A stretch of DNA of 64,000 nt from Nitratidesulfovibrio sp. (GTDB lineage: Bacteria; Desulfobacterota; Desulfovibrionia; Desulfovibrionales; Desulfovibrionaceae). A model generated the notes under the pieces. It saw only the letters and a program-made list of their open reading frames with translations, was not told where the DNA came from and ran no database searches. The DNA is taken from assembly GCF_040373385.1 (NCBI RefSeq), contig NZ_JBDXXH010000009.1, forward strand, positions 124,001-188,000, written 5' to 3'. Below are positions 1 to 11,355 of the stretch, in pieces. The number at the start of each line of letters is the position of its first letter. Position 1 is the first letter of the stretch. The translations under genes were made by a program, and so were the position numbers.

Positions 1-219
1 GTAGGCTGCCGTGTGCTTGCCGTAGTGGAACGAGATGGTGCGCGCGCTGATGGCGGGTTCCAGCCCGTTTTCGGGGTAGGGCAGCGGCGGCATGGGAAAG
101 GCGTCGGGGGCGTCGGCGGCGTGGGCCACTGTGGGGCCCAGCAGGCGGGTGCCAGCGGCCACGACGGCTGCCGAGGCGCACAGGGACATGAAACAGCGGC
201 GGGTGAAACTGGACGGCAT
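1..219 (-). CDS. sodB: Superoxide dismutase (Fe/Mn family), 5' part only
   Basis: The gene runs leftward off the window edge, so only 73 N-terminal codons are visible. The ATG at 219 is preceded by AAGGAG at good spacing. Residues 1-35 look like a Tat signal (TRRCFM matching the twin-arginine motif, then a hydrophobic Ala-rich stretch ending AHAAD), so the enzyme should act in the periplasm. After the signal comes the typical Fe/Mn superoxide dismutase N-terminus (PMPPLPYPENGLEP...) with the FHYGKH segment that carries the first metal-ligand histidine. The enzyme converts superoxide to oxygen and peroxide; periplasmic Fe-SOD is known in Desulfovibrio. Metal choice cannot be read from this fragment. 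Confidence 0.88.
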   Translation of the reverse strand, partial: MPSSFTRRCFMSLCASAAVVAAGTRLLGPTVAHAADAPDAFPMPPLPYPENGLEPAISARTISFHYGKHTAAY

Positions 220-498
220 GGCGTTCTCCTTGCGGATGAAGGTGGGCCGCGTCGCAATCTCCGCAAGGAATGACTGCCGGAGATGGGCGGCGCAGCGGAA
301 CGGGGCGCATGAAGGCCCCGTGGATACCGGATGCCGAAGCCCGCAAGGGTGCGAAGGGAGAGCGGAGAGCCCGGCCAGGACCGGGGATGCGGGCGATTAC
401 CGTCACCATAGCACAACTCGTCCAACTCGCAACAGGTGGATGTGGCCCGCTGCAACTGGCTGTGGATGCGCGCAGCAAGTCCGGCCCGGAAAAGGGAA

Positions 499-528
499 CG
501 GCCCCCCGCACAAGAGTGCGGGGGGCCG
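499..528 (-). terminator. Rho-independent terminator of the tauE operon
   Basis: A 13-bp perfect stem (499-511 with 516-528) and 4-base loop lie just past the stop of the leftward membrane-protein gene. Read leftward the stem is followed by TTCCCTTTTCC. The rest of the gap between the superoxide dismutase gene and this hairpin (220-498) shows no gene; it should hold the superoxide dismutase promoter. Confidence 0.75.
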
Positions 529-585
529 TGGTCGTCATGAGAACAGGTCACCAGGCCGGGGCATGCGCCGCCGAAGCTGCGCGCG

Positions 586-1305
586 CTAGGCTTCCTGCTT
601 GATCTTGGACTTCTTCATGGTCAGGCCGATGCCGTCGAACAGTTCGAAGATGGCGAAGCCGTACCACATGGTATACAGCACGTAGAAGACCAGCAGGCCG
701 ATCATTACGCCCATCTTGTCCATAACCTTGGCGGCCGGGATGCCGTAGAAGTTGTAGCCGGTTTCCACGGCGCGCTTGAGCACCGCGTCAACGACGTTGG
801 CTTCTTCCACCATCTTGTTCTTTTGCAGGGCCTTGATCATGGGGCTCAGCCCTTCCCACCAGGCTTCCATGACCGCCATGTGGTCCGTGCCCGCGTAACG
901 GGCGGACACGGCCTTGCCGTCGTTCTTGTACATGGCGTCGGCATCGGCCACGGCGGCGGCAAGCAGCGTGCCCAGGTCGCCTTGCACCTTCAGGGTGTTG
1001 CCTTCAGCGGTGGCGGTCACGCCCGCAGCGGCGAAGACCTTGGCGGCCTCGGCAGCCTTCTTGGAGGCGTAGGCCACTTCAACCATCTTGCCCTGCAGCG
1101 GTTCAACGCGCTTCTGGGTTTCGGGGATGAAGTAGGACGAACCCTTGGACAGCTTGTTGAACAGGTCGTCCGAGTATTCCAGGCCGTTCATGGCCTTGCC
1201 GCCGTCACCGGGAAAGAGCGGCATGAAGATCAGAAAGAAGACCGCGCAGAAGGAGCCCATGAGCAGCAGGCCCTTCATGAAACTGCTCTTGCTGTGGATA
1301 AGCAT
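586..1305 (-). CDS. Two-TM membrane protein encoded with TauE-type exporter
   Basis: A 239-residue protein of unknown function. One hydrophobic segment lies near residues 10-30 and a second near 200-225, framing about 165 mostly soluble, Ala/Lys-rich residues, probably periplasmic. The C-terminus is basic (MKKSKIKQEA). Its ATG lies 1 base from the stop of the upstream tauE-like gene, and GGAGG lies within that gene's end, so the two are co-transcribed and probably translationally coupled. By position it may be an accessory subunit of the exporter, but no family was recognised. Confidence 0.8.
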   Translation of the reverse strand: MLIHSKSSFMKGLLLMGSFCAVFFLIFMPLFPGDGGKAMNGLEYSDDLFNKLSKGSSYFIPETQKRVEPLQGKMVEVAYASKKAAEAAKVFAAAGVTATAEGNTLKVQGDLGTLLAAAVADADAMYKNDGKAVSARYAGTDHMAVMEAWWEGLSPMIKALQKNKMVEEANVVDAVLKRAVETGYNFYGIPAAKVMDKMGVMIGLLVFYVLYTMWYGFAIFELFDGIGLTMKKSKIKQEA

Positions 1306-1306
1306 G

Positions 1307-2554
1307 TTACGCCTCCGCTCTCAGCTTGCCGATGTTGGCGAAGAACTTGCCGAACACCCAGGCGCCAAAGATGGCAACCACCACCCAGAATACGATGTTG
1401 CCCACGAATTCGATGTTGTTCACCAGTTCCTTGGGCATGGATACCATTTCCAGTTCCACCATCTTCTTGGGCAGGGTGGCCACGCGGTTGATGAAGCCCG
1501 CGATGATCGACATGGCGTAGAAGCCGCGAATGTGGATGCCCTTGACCACCTTGGTGGTCAGCGCGCCCACCTGGATGCCCAGGAGCGAACCGATCAGCAT
1601 GCCCATGGCCAGGGTGTAGAACACATAGCCGTAGATGGCGTACTGGGCGATGGCGCCAAGGCCCGCAGTGAAGATGATTTGCAGGATGTCGGTACCCACG
1701 GTGGTCATGGACGACACGCCGAAGATGTACACGAACATGGGGAAGGTAACGAAGCCGCCGCCCACGCCCATGATGGCCGCCAGAATGCCCACCACCACGC
1801 CGCCCGCGGCAACGATCCAGCCGGAGATGCGGCGGCCGCCGGGCACGAGGTCTTCGTCGAAGGTGATCATGGGGGGCACGTTCATGGCCTGCAACTTGAC
1901 GGACAGGCCCGTTGTGCCGCCGCTGCCGCCATGGGCGTCACCGCCGCCGCCAGCCCGGCTGGACTTGATGAAGTCGAACAGGGCGTAGAAGCCCAGAAAG
2001 CCCAGCAGCACCGCGTAGATGGAGCTGATGAACATTTCCGACAGCAGCGGGTCCTTGTTGTACAGACCCTTGTTGATGGCCCCGCCGATGAAGGTGCCTG
2101 CGCCCGACCCCACCAGGAAGGCGATGGCCAGCTTCACCGACACGTTGCCCAGCTTCTTGTGCACCGTGGTGCCCATGATGGCCTTCGCGAAGATGTGGAA
2201 CAGGTCGGTGCCAACGGCCAGGATGCCCTTGACCCCGGCGGCCATGAGCGCAGGCGTGATGATGAAGCCGCCGCCCGCGCCGATGCAGCCGGTGATCAGG
2301 CCGGCGGCCAGACCCACCGCAATGGACACCAGGAAGATCTTGGTGGAGTAGAACGCGGGCGCGTAGGCAGTCTTGCTGCCCAGCATGGAACCCGCCTCGG
2401 CGAAGCTGAACATCAGGATCGGCAGCAGCAGGATGCCGAGGATGATCAGCTTCTTCCGGTTCTTGATGATGGACGTGGAGACCTCGATATCCCACTGCGC
2501 GTGGGCGATGGAACTCGCCTTCAGGAATTCGAAGACTTGTCTTGGAAAGCTCAT
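1307..2554 (-). CDS. TauE/SafE-family sulfite/anion exporter
   Basis: A 415-residue polytopic inner-membrane protein with the two-fold repeat of the TauE/SafE family: GCIGAGGGFI near residue 90 and IMGVGGGFV near 262, each followed by GTD and a hydrophobic helix. The halves are joined by a Gly-rich cytoplasmic loop at about 197-245. Family members export sulfite, sulfoacetate or related anions; substrate is not readable here. The start at 2554 is chosen over an in-frame ATG six codons upstream because GGAGGAACC sits directly before it. A -24/-12 type promoter lies about 80 bases upstream, so expression probably needs sigma-54 and an enhancer-binding activator. Confidence 0.85.
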   Translation of the reverse strand: MSFPRQVFEFLKASSIAHAQWDIEVSTSIIKNRKKLIILGILLLPILMFSFAEAGSMLGSKTAYAPAFYSTKIFLVSIAVGLAAGLITGCIGAGGGFIITPALMAAGVKGILAVGTDLFHIFAKAIMGTTVHKKLGNVSVKLAIAFLVGSGAGTFIGGAINKGLYNKDPLLSEMFISSIYAVLLGFLGFYALFDFIKSSRAGGGGDAHGGSGGTTGLSVKLQAMNVPPMITFDEDLVPGGRRISGWIVAAGGVVVGILAAIMGVGGGFVTFPMFVYIFGVSSMTTVGTDILQIIFTAGLGAIAQYAIYGYVFYTLAMGMLIGSLLGIQVGALTTKVVKGIHIRGFYAMSIIAGFINRVATLPKKMVELEMVSMPKELVNNIEFVGNIVFWVVVAIFGAWVFGKFFANIGKLRAEA

Positions 2555-2648
2555 GGTTCCTCCGTGAAACACGATGCGTGATGCATACCCTCTACCCAGC
2601 CTCCGCCCCTCCGTGCACCCCTTGCGGCACAGTGGGACACCCCGGGAC

Positions 2649-2667
2649 TAGCAACGGTTGTGCCAAA
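2649..2667 (-). promoter_or_regulatory. Sigma-54 (-24/-12) promoter of tauE operon
   Basis: Read leftward the sequence is TTTGGCACAACCGTTGCTA. It carries TGGCAC and TTGC with exactly ten bases between the GG and GC pairs, as sigma-54 promoters require. It predicts a transcription start near 2637 and a 5' leader of about 80 bases. Confidence 0.7.
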
Positions 2668-3195
2668 AGGAACACGGGCGCCGGAAATAGTATAAAGCCA
2701 TGAAAATACATGCATATATCGGGGCTGCGCCCTGCGCGGCTGGCCCGGTTGCGGTGCTCGGCCAACCTGGGGCTGCCGCTGTCCGGAATCTTTGCACCGC
2801 CCCGCAAAGCGGCCACTGGCGTCGTCCGGTACCGTGGAGGCGCCTGCCGCCCGCATGGGCCGACACCGCAATGCGCAAGCCTCCTTTCGCGAACATGCTC
2901 CAGTTTTTGAAATAAAATCATGCAATTCCAGTTGAATATGAAAATTGTGGGTGCGCTGGACAGGTTGCGGTTCGTCCCCGCCGCCCAGAGACTGGGTAGG
3001 GTGTCAGCTTTTTTTACACGGCAGCAAGGAATCCGCCGTTCAGGCGGTTTCGGGCGGGGCGGCTGCGCATCGGCGCAGGCCCCTGGCTCCGCCCCCTTGC
3101 CCGTCTGGCCCGTCTGGCCCGTCTGGCCAGCCTGGCTCGTCCCCTTCGACCCGTCCGCCCTGTACAGTCCGGGCCGGACGCGCTAGGTGAGCCCC
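2668..3195. other. Intergenic region between tauE operon and HAD gene
   Basis: No convincing gene. The stretch holds an AT-rich patch (about 2688-2722) immediately upstream of the sigma-54 promoter, a second AT-rich patch at 2905-2950, and a 9-base tandem repeat (cccgtctgg, three exact copies plus one variant) at about 3100-3136. An activator site for the sigma-54 promoter could lie in the AT-rich parts, but none was recognised. Confidence 0.5.
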
Positions 3196-3903
3196 ATGCC
3201 CATACACGCCATCATCTTTGATCTGGACGGCACCCTGCTGGACACGCTGGAAGACCTGGCCGACGCGGCCAATACCTGCCTGCTGGCCCAGGGATTTTCC
3301 GCACACCCCGTGGACGCCTACCGCCAGTTCGTGGGCGACGGGGTGGAAATCCTGTTCCGTCGGGCGCTGCCGCCCGGCACGCCGCCCGGCGCCGCCACCG
3401 AACGGGCCGTGGCCGCCCTGGTGGCCCGCATGCGCGACGAATACGGCGCGCGCTGGTCGGCCAAAAGCGCACCCTATCCCGGCATCCGCGAACTGCTGGC
3501 CGCGCTGGCTCCCGCCGGGCTCCCGCTGGGGGTGCTGTCCAACAAGCCGCACGCCTTCACCCGGCTGATGGTGGGCAGTTTCTTTGACGGCGCGGCGGCT
3601 GCACCGGGCGGTGCACCAGACGGCGACGGTCCGCTGGGCCCGTTCGCCGTGGTGGCCGGGGCGCGCCCCGGCGTGCCGCGCAAGCCCGACCCCGCTGCGG
3701 CCATCGCCACGGCCCGCGCGCTGGGGGTGGACCCGGCGCACGCGGCCTTCGTGGGCGACAGCAACGTGGACATGCGCACCGCGCACGGCGCGGGCATGCT
3801 GGCCGTGGGCTGTCTGTGGGGCTTCCGGGGCGAGGCGGAACTGCGCGAAAGCGGGGCATCCATACTGCTGGCGCACCCGCTGGAGTTGCTGGACCATCTC
3901 TAG
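3196..3903 (+). CDS. gph: HAD-superfamily phosphatase, phosphoglycolate phosphatase-like
   Basis: A 235-residue cytosolic HAD hydrolase. Motif I is IIFDLDGTLLDT at residues 6-17, with the nucleophile Asp and acid/base Asp. Motif II is VLSNKP near 116-121, and motif III/IV includes KPDP and FVGDSNVDM with the Mg-binding Asp residues. The helical cap between motifs I and II fits the Gph/PGP subfamily that dephosphorylates 2-phosphoglycolate or similar small phosphates. ATG 3196 is preferred over GTG 3187 because AGGTGAG lies just before it. Convergent with the downstream kinase gene. Substrate assignment within the HAD family is uncertain. Confidence 0.82.
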   Translation: MPIHAIIFDLDGTLLDTLEDLADAANTCLLAQGFSAHPVDAYRQFVGDGVEILFRRALPPGTPPGAATERAVAALVARMRDEYGARWSAKSAPYPGIRELLAALAPAGLPLGVLSNKPHAFTRLMVGSFFDGAAAAPGGAPDGDGPLGPFAVVAGARPGVPRKPDPAAAIATARALGVDPAHAAFVGDSNVDMRTAHGAGMLAVGCLWGFRGEAELRESGASILLAHPLELLDHL

Positions 3904-3967
3904 CCGGGCGGGGTCTGACAGCCGCCGCAGGCCAGGCGCCACGCGCGGTCTCCCGCTGCGCCGGTAT

Positions 3968-6994
<3,027 letters not shown>

Positions 6995-7156
6995 GGCGGT
7001 TCCCCATGGTCGGATGGTGCGCCGCATGCGGCGCGGAAGGGCCTGTGGAGCTACTATACGCCGAATTGCAAATTGCGCGACAGGAGAATGAGGCATCGTG
7101 GGATTTGTTCTGTCGGCGCGGAGGCCCGGTGCATTGACCGATGCGGGCTGGCACGG

Positions 7157-7267
7157 GTGACCGGATAACGTGACCGGACAAAGTGATCGGGCGAAGTGAT
7201 CGGCTAAGTGATCGGACAAGGGCGACCGAACAAGGGCGACCGGGCGAAGGTCGCCGGGCGGACAAGG
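7157..7267. repeat. Degenerate 13-14 bp tandem repeat array
   Basis: Seven or eight head-to-tail units start at 7157, 7170, 7183, 7196, 7208, 7222, 7236 and 7250, with consensus GTGAyCGGrCaAa/g and lengths of 12-14 bases. The array lies between the divergent histidine kinase and bacterioferritin genes. Units drift in sequence, unlike a recent slippage product. Confidence 0.7.
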
Positions 7268-7361
7268 GGGGGGTGTGGAATGCCGTCCGAATGGCGCCGG
7301 GCAGACCCGCACCTGCACGAAAATGATGCACTTTCGCCGTGCGTGTGGTATGCAAAAGCCT

Positions 7362-7378
7362 GGGTGGTTACTCCACCC
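7362..7378 (+). promoter_or_regulatory. Hairpin in the bacterioferritin leader
   Basis: GGGTGG (7362-7367) and CCACCC (7373-7378) with a 5-base loop can form just upstream of the bfr ribosome-binding site. Role unknown; it could affect mRNA stability or translation. Confidence 0.35.
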
Positions 7379-7408
7379 TCCCCAAATTCAGGCAAAAGGA
7401 GCGGACGC

Positions 7409-7999
7409 ATGAACAAAGCGACGAAACCGGCAAAGGCCAAGCCCGCAGCGGCGGCCCCCTCTCCGCGAGAGTCCCGCAAGGCCAAGGTCATCGAAGTGCT
7501 GAACCGGGCGCGCGCCATGGAGCTGAACGCCATTACCCAGTACATGAACCAGCACTACGGGCTGGACAACATGGACTACGGTACGCTGGCGGCGGACATG
7601 AAGCTGATTGCCATCGACGAGATGCGCCACGCCGAGATGTTCGCCGAGCGCATCAAGGAATTGGGCGGCGAACCGACCACCGAGCGCGAGGGCGACCTGG
7701 TCAAGGGGCAGGACGTGCGGACCGTCTTCCCGTACGACGCCGGGCTCGAGGATGACACCATCGACGCCTACAACCAGTTCCTGCAAGTGTGCCGCGACTG
7801 TGGCGACAGCATCAGCATGAAGCTGTTCGAGACCATCATCGAGGAGGAGCAGGTGCACTTCAACCACTTCGACAACGTGGGCGAGCACCTGAAGACCCTG
7901 GGCGACACCTACCTGTCGAAGATCGCGGGCACCTCGGCCTCCACCGGCCCCTCCACCAAGGGGTTCCTGATCAGCAAGGGCGGGGCGGCGGCGGGGTAA
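7409..7999 (+). CDS. bfr: Bacterioferritin (haem-containing ferritin)
   Basis: A 196-residue ferritin-like protein. Alignment by eye to E. coli bacterioferritin recovers every ferroxidase ligand (Glu38, Glu71, His74, Glu114, Glu147, His150), with the 33-residue spacing between the second-site glutamates conserved, and the axial haem ligand Met72 (IDEMRHAEMF). It should form a 24-mer that oxidises Fe(II) and stores iron; the Desulfovibrio desulfuricans homologue binds iron-coproporphyrin III. A 20-residue Lys/Ala/Pro-rich N-terminal extension precedes the fold. ATG 7409 has AAAAGGAG at ideal spacing; the longer upstream frame covers repeats and is rejected. A terminator follows. Confidence 0.93.
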   Translation: MNKATKPAKAKPAAAAPSPRESRKAKVIEVLNRARAMELNAITQYMNQHYGLDNMDYGTLAADMKLIAIDEMRHAEMFAERIKELGGEPTTEREGDLVKGQDVRTVFPYDAGLEDDTIDAYNQFLQVCRDCGDSISMKLFETIIEEEQVHFNHFDNVGEHLKTLGDTYLSKIAGTSASTGPSTKGFLISKGGAAAG

Positions 8000-8080
8000 C
8001 CCCGCGCACCCGCATCATGGAGCGGGCGTGACGTCCCATGCCCGCAAGGGCAGGGCGGTACACCCCGATTTGGCGCCATA

Positions 8081-8108
8081 CGGCGGCACGGCAACGTGCC
8101 GCCGTTTT
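8081..8108 (+). terminator. Rho-independent terminator after bfr
   Basis: A 10-bp perfect stem (8081-8090 with 8095-8104), GCAA loop, then TTTT. It lies 82 bases after the bacterioferritin stop. Confidence 0.8.
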
Positions 8109-8335
8109 CGTTGGCGGTCGGTGGTGGGGGCTGGCGGTGTGATTGCGGAAGGCTGGCGGGCCTGCCGGTGGGGGAGATGTTGCCGGATGCGGCCAGAGGC
8201 CACGCCGGGAGAGAATGGCCGGGAAGGAGCACGGCGCGCGCGGTGCAAGCCCGCCGCAACGGAAGCTTGGCGCCGGTCTGTCGGGCCGTCGGTATCGGAG
8301 GGAGAGCGTGGGGATGCGGGCGGGATGCGCGGCGC

Positions 8336-9358
8336 TCACCCGCGCCGGAAGGCGCGCAGCCCCAGCAGCAGTCCGGCCACCAGCAGGACCACCCCGCCCA
8401 GGCTGCCGACATCCGGGGCCTGTCCGCGCCAGCAATAGGCGTAGGCCAGGGCGGCCAGCGTCTCGCAAACCATCAGCTGGCCCGCAAGTCCGGCGGGCAG
8501 CAGGCGGCTGGCGCGGTTCCACAGGGTGGTGCCCAGCCACGAGGCCAGCAGCCCCAGGGTGAACATCAGCCCCACGAAGGTCCACGGGCGGGGGCCCAGC
8601 GGTGGGGCAAAACCGCCCGCGCCGCCATCCGCAACGGCATACCAGGCACAGGCGCCAGCCATGCCCAGCAGGGCAAGCGGCAGCGTAGCCAGCCCCTGTG
8701 CCGTGGCCCACAGGCCGGACCCCAGGTGCGGGCGCAGCGCCAGCCACTGGCTGTTACGCAGGGGGTACCACGTCCAGCAGGCCACGGCTCCCCACGCCAG
8801 CGCCACACCGGTCAGGTAGTCGGCCATGGGCCTGTCGAAGCCCAGCCGGCCTATTTCGTGGCGGTTCACCAGCAGCACCCCGGCGGCGATGGCCGCCAGC
8901 GGCGGCACCAGCCGTGCCCAGCGCAGCCGCCGGTCGCGCAGGTTGGAGATGATGGCGATGATGATGGGCAGGGTGCCGATGATCACCGTGGGCAGGGGGG
9001 CGTCCGCGCGCTGGATGGCTGCGGAAAGGCACAGGTAGTAAAGGATGTTGCCTGTCAGGGCCAGTTCCAGGGCGCGCAGCCAGTCGGCCCGGTCCAGCAG
9101 GCGCAGCCGGGCCGTGTCGCGCAGGCCCAGCACCACGGCAATGGCTCCGAAGGCCGTGTACCGCCCGAACGACAGCACGGCGGGTGGGTAGTCGCCCAGC
9201 AGCAGCGGCACGATGAACACCAACCCCCACGCCAGTCCGGCACCCAGTGCGCACAGGGCGCCTTCGGCCAGGGTGCGCGGGGGCAGGGCCGCAGGGGGCA
9301 GGCCGGTAAGTGGGGCGGCGGCAACGGCGGATGCGGCTGGTGGGGCAGAACGGGGCAT
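8336..9358 (-). CDS. DMT-superfamily permease (EamA-type)
   Basis: A 340-residue polytopic protein with about ten hydrophobic helices after a 30-residue Ala/Pro-rich N-terminus. Two EamA-like halves (about 35-160 and 185-335) can be seen; the second ends with the family-typical run of small hydrophobic residues and a short basic tail (RAFRRG). Members export or import small metabolites at the inner membrane; substrate unknown. It stands alone, convergent with bfr and divergent from the ATPase gene. No strong ribosome-binding site was found before the ATG, so an internal start after the Ala/Pro-rich part is possible. Confidence 0.8.
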   Translation of the reverse strand: MPRSAPPAASAVAAAPLTGLPPAALPPRTLAEGALCALGAGLAWGLVFIVPLLLGDYPPAVLSFGRYTAFGAIAVVLGLRDTARLRLLDRADWLRALELALTGNILYYLCLSAAIQRADAPLPTVIIGTLPIIIAIISNLRDRRLRWARLVPPLAAIAAGVLLVNRHEIGRLGFDRPMADYLTGVALAWGAVACWTWYPLRNSQWLALRPHLGSGLWATAQGLATLPLALLGMAGACAWYAVADGGAGGFAPPLGPRPWTFVGLMFTLGLLASWLGTTLWNRASRLLPAGLAGQLMVCETLAALAYAYCWRGQAPDVGSLGGVVLLVAGLLLGLRAFRRG

Positions 9359-9452
9359 GGCCCCAGCTACTACGGGCTGCGCCGGGGGGCAAGGGCATCT
9401 GGTGTCCGCAGGGTGTTTTTGAAGGCTAAAGCGACAACCAACAGCGTTTTTA

Positions 9453-9468
9453 GTAAAACATACTTTAC
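9453..9468. promoter_or_regulatory. Inverted repeat in ATPase gene promoter
   Basis: GTAAA and TTTAC are separated by six bases in an AT-rich patch just upstream of the ATPase start, a plausible operator or promoter element. GGAGGAAGG at 9478-9486 is the likely ribosome-binding site, 12 bases before the ATG. Confidence 0.35.
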
Positions 9469-9498
9469 TTATTTGGTGGAGGAAGGTAATTTTGAATC

Positions 9499-10929
9499 AT
9501 GAAAATACCCAAGGATGACCTGATCGGGGTGCTTGCCCAGTTCAACCCGTGGTGGCGGGGCGAACCCGTGGCGGATCTGCCCGCGTGGCGCCGGGCGGCA
9601 TTTCGTGAACTGCACGCCTGGGTTGTCGCGCCGCCTGCCCACCGGGCCGTTCTGGTGTCGGGTGCCCGGCAGGTGGGAAAAACCACGCTGATGCTGCAAA
9701 GCATTGCCGATCTGATTGCCGGGGGCGTTCCCCCGGCCAACATCCTGTATGCCACGTTCGACCATCCCTTGCTCAAGCTGGCGGGGATCGATGCCGTCCT
9801 GGAGGCCTGGCGTGCCCGCGAACCCGCCGTGCCGGGGCCGGAATTCCTGTTCCTGGACGAGGGGCAGTTCATCCGGGACTGGGGTACCTGGGTCAAGCAC
9901 CAGGTGGATTTCTTTCGCCACCGGCACATCGCGTTCACGGGGTCGGCACTGCCGCTGCTGGAGTCCGATCAGGAGTCGGGCGTGGGCCGCTGGCACACCA
10001 TCAAGCTGACCACACTGTCCTTTTACGAGTACTTGCAATTGAAGCGGATTCCCCATTCGGAGATTCCGCCGCTACGCAGCCTGCGCGAAACGTTCGCCTG
10101 GTCAGAGGCGGCGTTCTACCGGGTCGCCGAGATGGCCGCGCCACTGGTCGGGCATTTCCACGACTATCTGGTACGCGGGGGTTTTCCGCAGATCGCGCAG
10201 GTTGAAAGCGTGACGCAGGCGCAACGCCTGCTGCGCGAGGACGTGATCGACAAGGTGCTCAAGCGGGACATGACGGTGCTGTTCGGAGTCCGCCGCGTGC
10301 TGGAACTGGAGCACACCTTCCTCTACCTGTGCATGCATGACGGGGGGCTGCTGGATGTTCCCAACCTGTGCAAAAACCTTGAGGTCAAGCGCCCCACGGC
10401 GCTGAAATACATAGACCTTCTCGAGTCCACGCACCTTGTCTACAAGCTGCCGCCGCACGGCTACGGTAAGGATATCCTGCGGGCCAGGTACAAGGTGTAC
10501 CTTGCGGATGCCGCGCTGGCCCCGGCGGCCCTGTTGAAGGGCAAGGGACTGATCGACGACCCCATGGCGCTGGGCGTTGCCACGGAAACCGCCGTGTTCA
10601 AACATCTTTTTGCCAGATACTATGCACGGGACGTACGGTTCACCTACTGGCGCGACAAGAAAAATCGCGAAGTCGACCTGGTGGCGGACATGGGGGGCAA
10701 GCTCGTGCCCTTCGAGGTCAAGTACCGCGCTCAACACGCCGGGGCCGCCGAGTTGCAGGGGCTGCTGGAGTTCATGCGCGAACGCAAGGCCGAGCGCGGC
10801 TACGCGGTGACCAAGTCGCTGACGGATTTCGGTCCGCTGGCGGGGCACGGCGACGTCATGCGCATTCCCGCGCCATTGCTGTGCTACTGGATGGGACAGG
10901 GCGAACTGGACGAACCCGTTGAAGCGTGA
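9499..10929 (+). CDS. AAA-family ATPase with DUF4143 C-terminal domain
   Basis: A 476-residue protein. The Walker A motif (SGARQVGKTTL) sits near residues 54-64 and Walker B (FLFLDEGQF) near 116-124, followed by a sensor-like FTGSALPLLES. The C-terminal half has a winged-helix-like segment and the DUF4143 signature, including REVDLVADMGGKLVPFEVKY, a PD-(D/E)xK nuclease-like core (Asp, then ExK). Such ATPases are common, often solitary and of unknown role. An in-frame stop two codons upstream of ATG 9499 fixes the start. It is flanked by an AT-rich promoter and its own terminator and may be an acquired single-gene unit. Confidence 0.85.
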   Translation: MKIPKDDLIGVLAQFNPWWRGEPVADLPAWRRAAFRELHAWVVAPPAHRAVLVSGARQVGKTTLMLQSIADLIAGGVPPANILYATFDHPLLKLAGIDAVLEAWRAREPAVPGPEFLFLDEGQFIRDWGTWVKHQVDFFRHRHIAFTGSALPLLESDQESGVGRWHTIKLTTLSFYEYLQLKRIPHSEIPPLRSLRETFAWSEAAFYRVAEMAAPLVGHFHDYLVRGGFPQIAQVESVTQAQRLLREDVIDKVLKRDMTVLFGVRRVLELEHTFLYLCMHDGGLLDVPNLCKNLEVKRPTALKYIDLLESTHLVYKLPPHGYGKDILRARYKVYLADAALAPAALLKGKGLIDDPMALGVATETAVFKHLFARYYARDVRFTYWRDKKNREVDLVADMGGKLVPFEVKYRAQHAGAAELQGLLEFMRERKAERGYAVTKSLTDFGPLAGHGDVMRIPAPLLCYWMGQGELDEPVEA

Positions 10930-10962
10930 TGGACGCACGCGCCGCAAGGGCACGACGGCAGG

Positions 10963-10993
10963 AACGGCGCACTCCGCGAGGGGTGCGCCGTTT
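10963..10993 (+). terminator. Terminator after ATPase gene
   Basis: A 13-bp stem with one G-T pair (10963-10975 with 10980-10992), loop GCGA, ending in TTT. Confidence 0.7.
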
Positions 10994-11037
10994 CCGTCAG
11001 CAGGGCAGGGGGGGGGTAGGGGGTATCCGCGTCGCCG

Positions 11038-11355
11038 TTACTGGCAGACGGGCTTGGCGCCCGGCTGTTGGGTGGCCAGCCAGTCCACCACGGCGGGCTT
11101 TTCGGCCTCGCTGACCTGCGCGCCCTTGCCCATCATGCGGGTGACGGTGGTGTTCCAGGCGGCCTTGTCCTTGGCGCCCAGGTTGGCACAGATGCGCTGG
11201 GTGTTGTGGCATTTGGTGCAGGCGGACATGACGGTGCCCGCCGGGTCCTGCGCGGTGGCGGGAACGGCGGACGAGAAGGCGGCAAATGCGGTGAGGGCGG
11301 CGGACATGGCCAGGGTGGCCAGCATCCGGCCACGGCAGTTGGGCGTACGGCGCAT
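11038..11355 (-). CDS. Periplasmic single-haem cytochrome c (paralogue 1)
   Basis: A 105-residue protein with a Sec signal (about residues 1-36, basic MRRTPN start, Ala-rich core, cleavage near ATAQD) and one haem site CTKCH. The rest is a compact helical cytochrome core. It is clearly paralogous to the upstream gene: both share CxxCH, R-I-C-A, a W-x-x-T-V-x-R-M segment, a V-V-x-W-L segment and a C-terminal P-x-C. The two extra cysteines, one after the haem site and one near the end, could form a disulfide. ATG 11355 is chosen for AAGGAG seven bases upstream. An electron-transfer role is likely; its partner is unknown. Confidence 0.87.
   Translation of the reverse strand: MRRTPNCRGRMLATLAMSAALTAFAAFSSAVPATAQDPAGTVMSACTKCHNTQRICANLGAKDKAAWNTTVTRMMGKGAQVSEAEKPAVVDWLATQQPGAKPVCQ

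Noticed and set aside
6995..7318. Longer histidine kinase start
   Set aside because: The added residues translate the tandem array and lack any start signal; the signal-like hydrophobic sequence begins right after 6994.
7208..7408. Longer bacterioferritin start using an upstream GTG
   Set aside because: The region is tandem-repeat DNA and leader; ATG 7409 has an ideal ribosome-binding site and begins the conserved protein.
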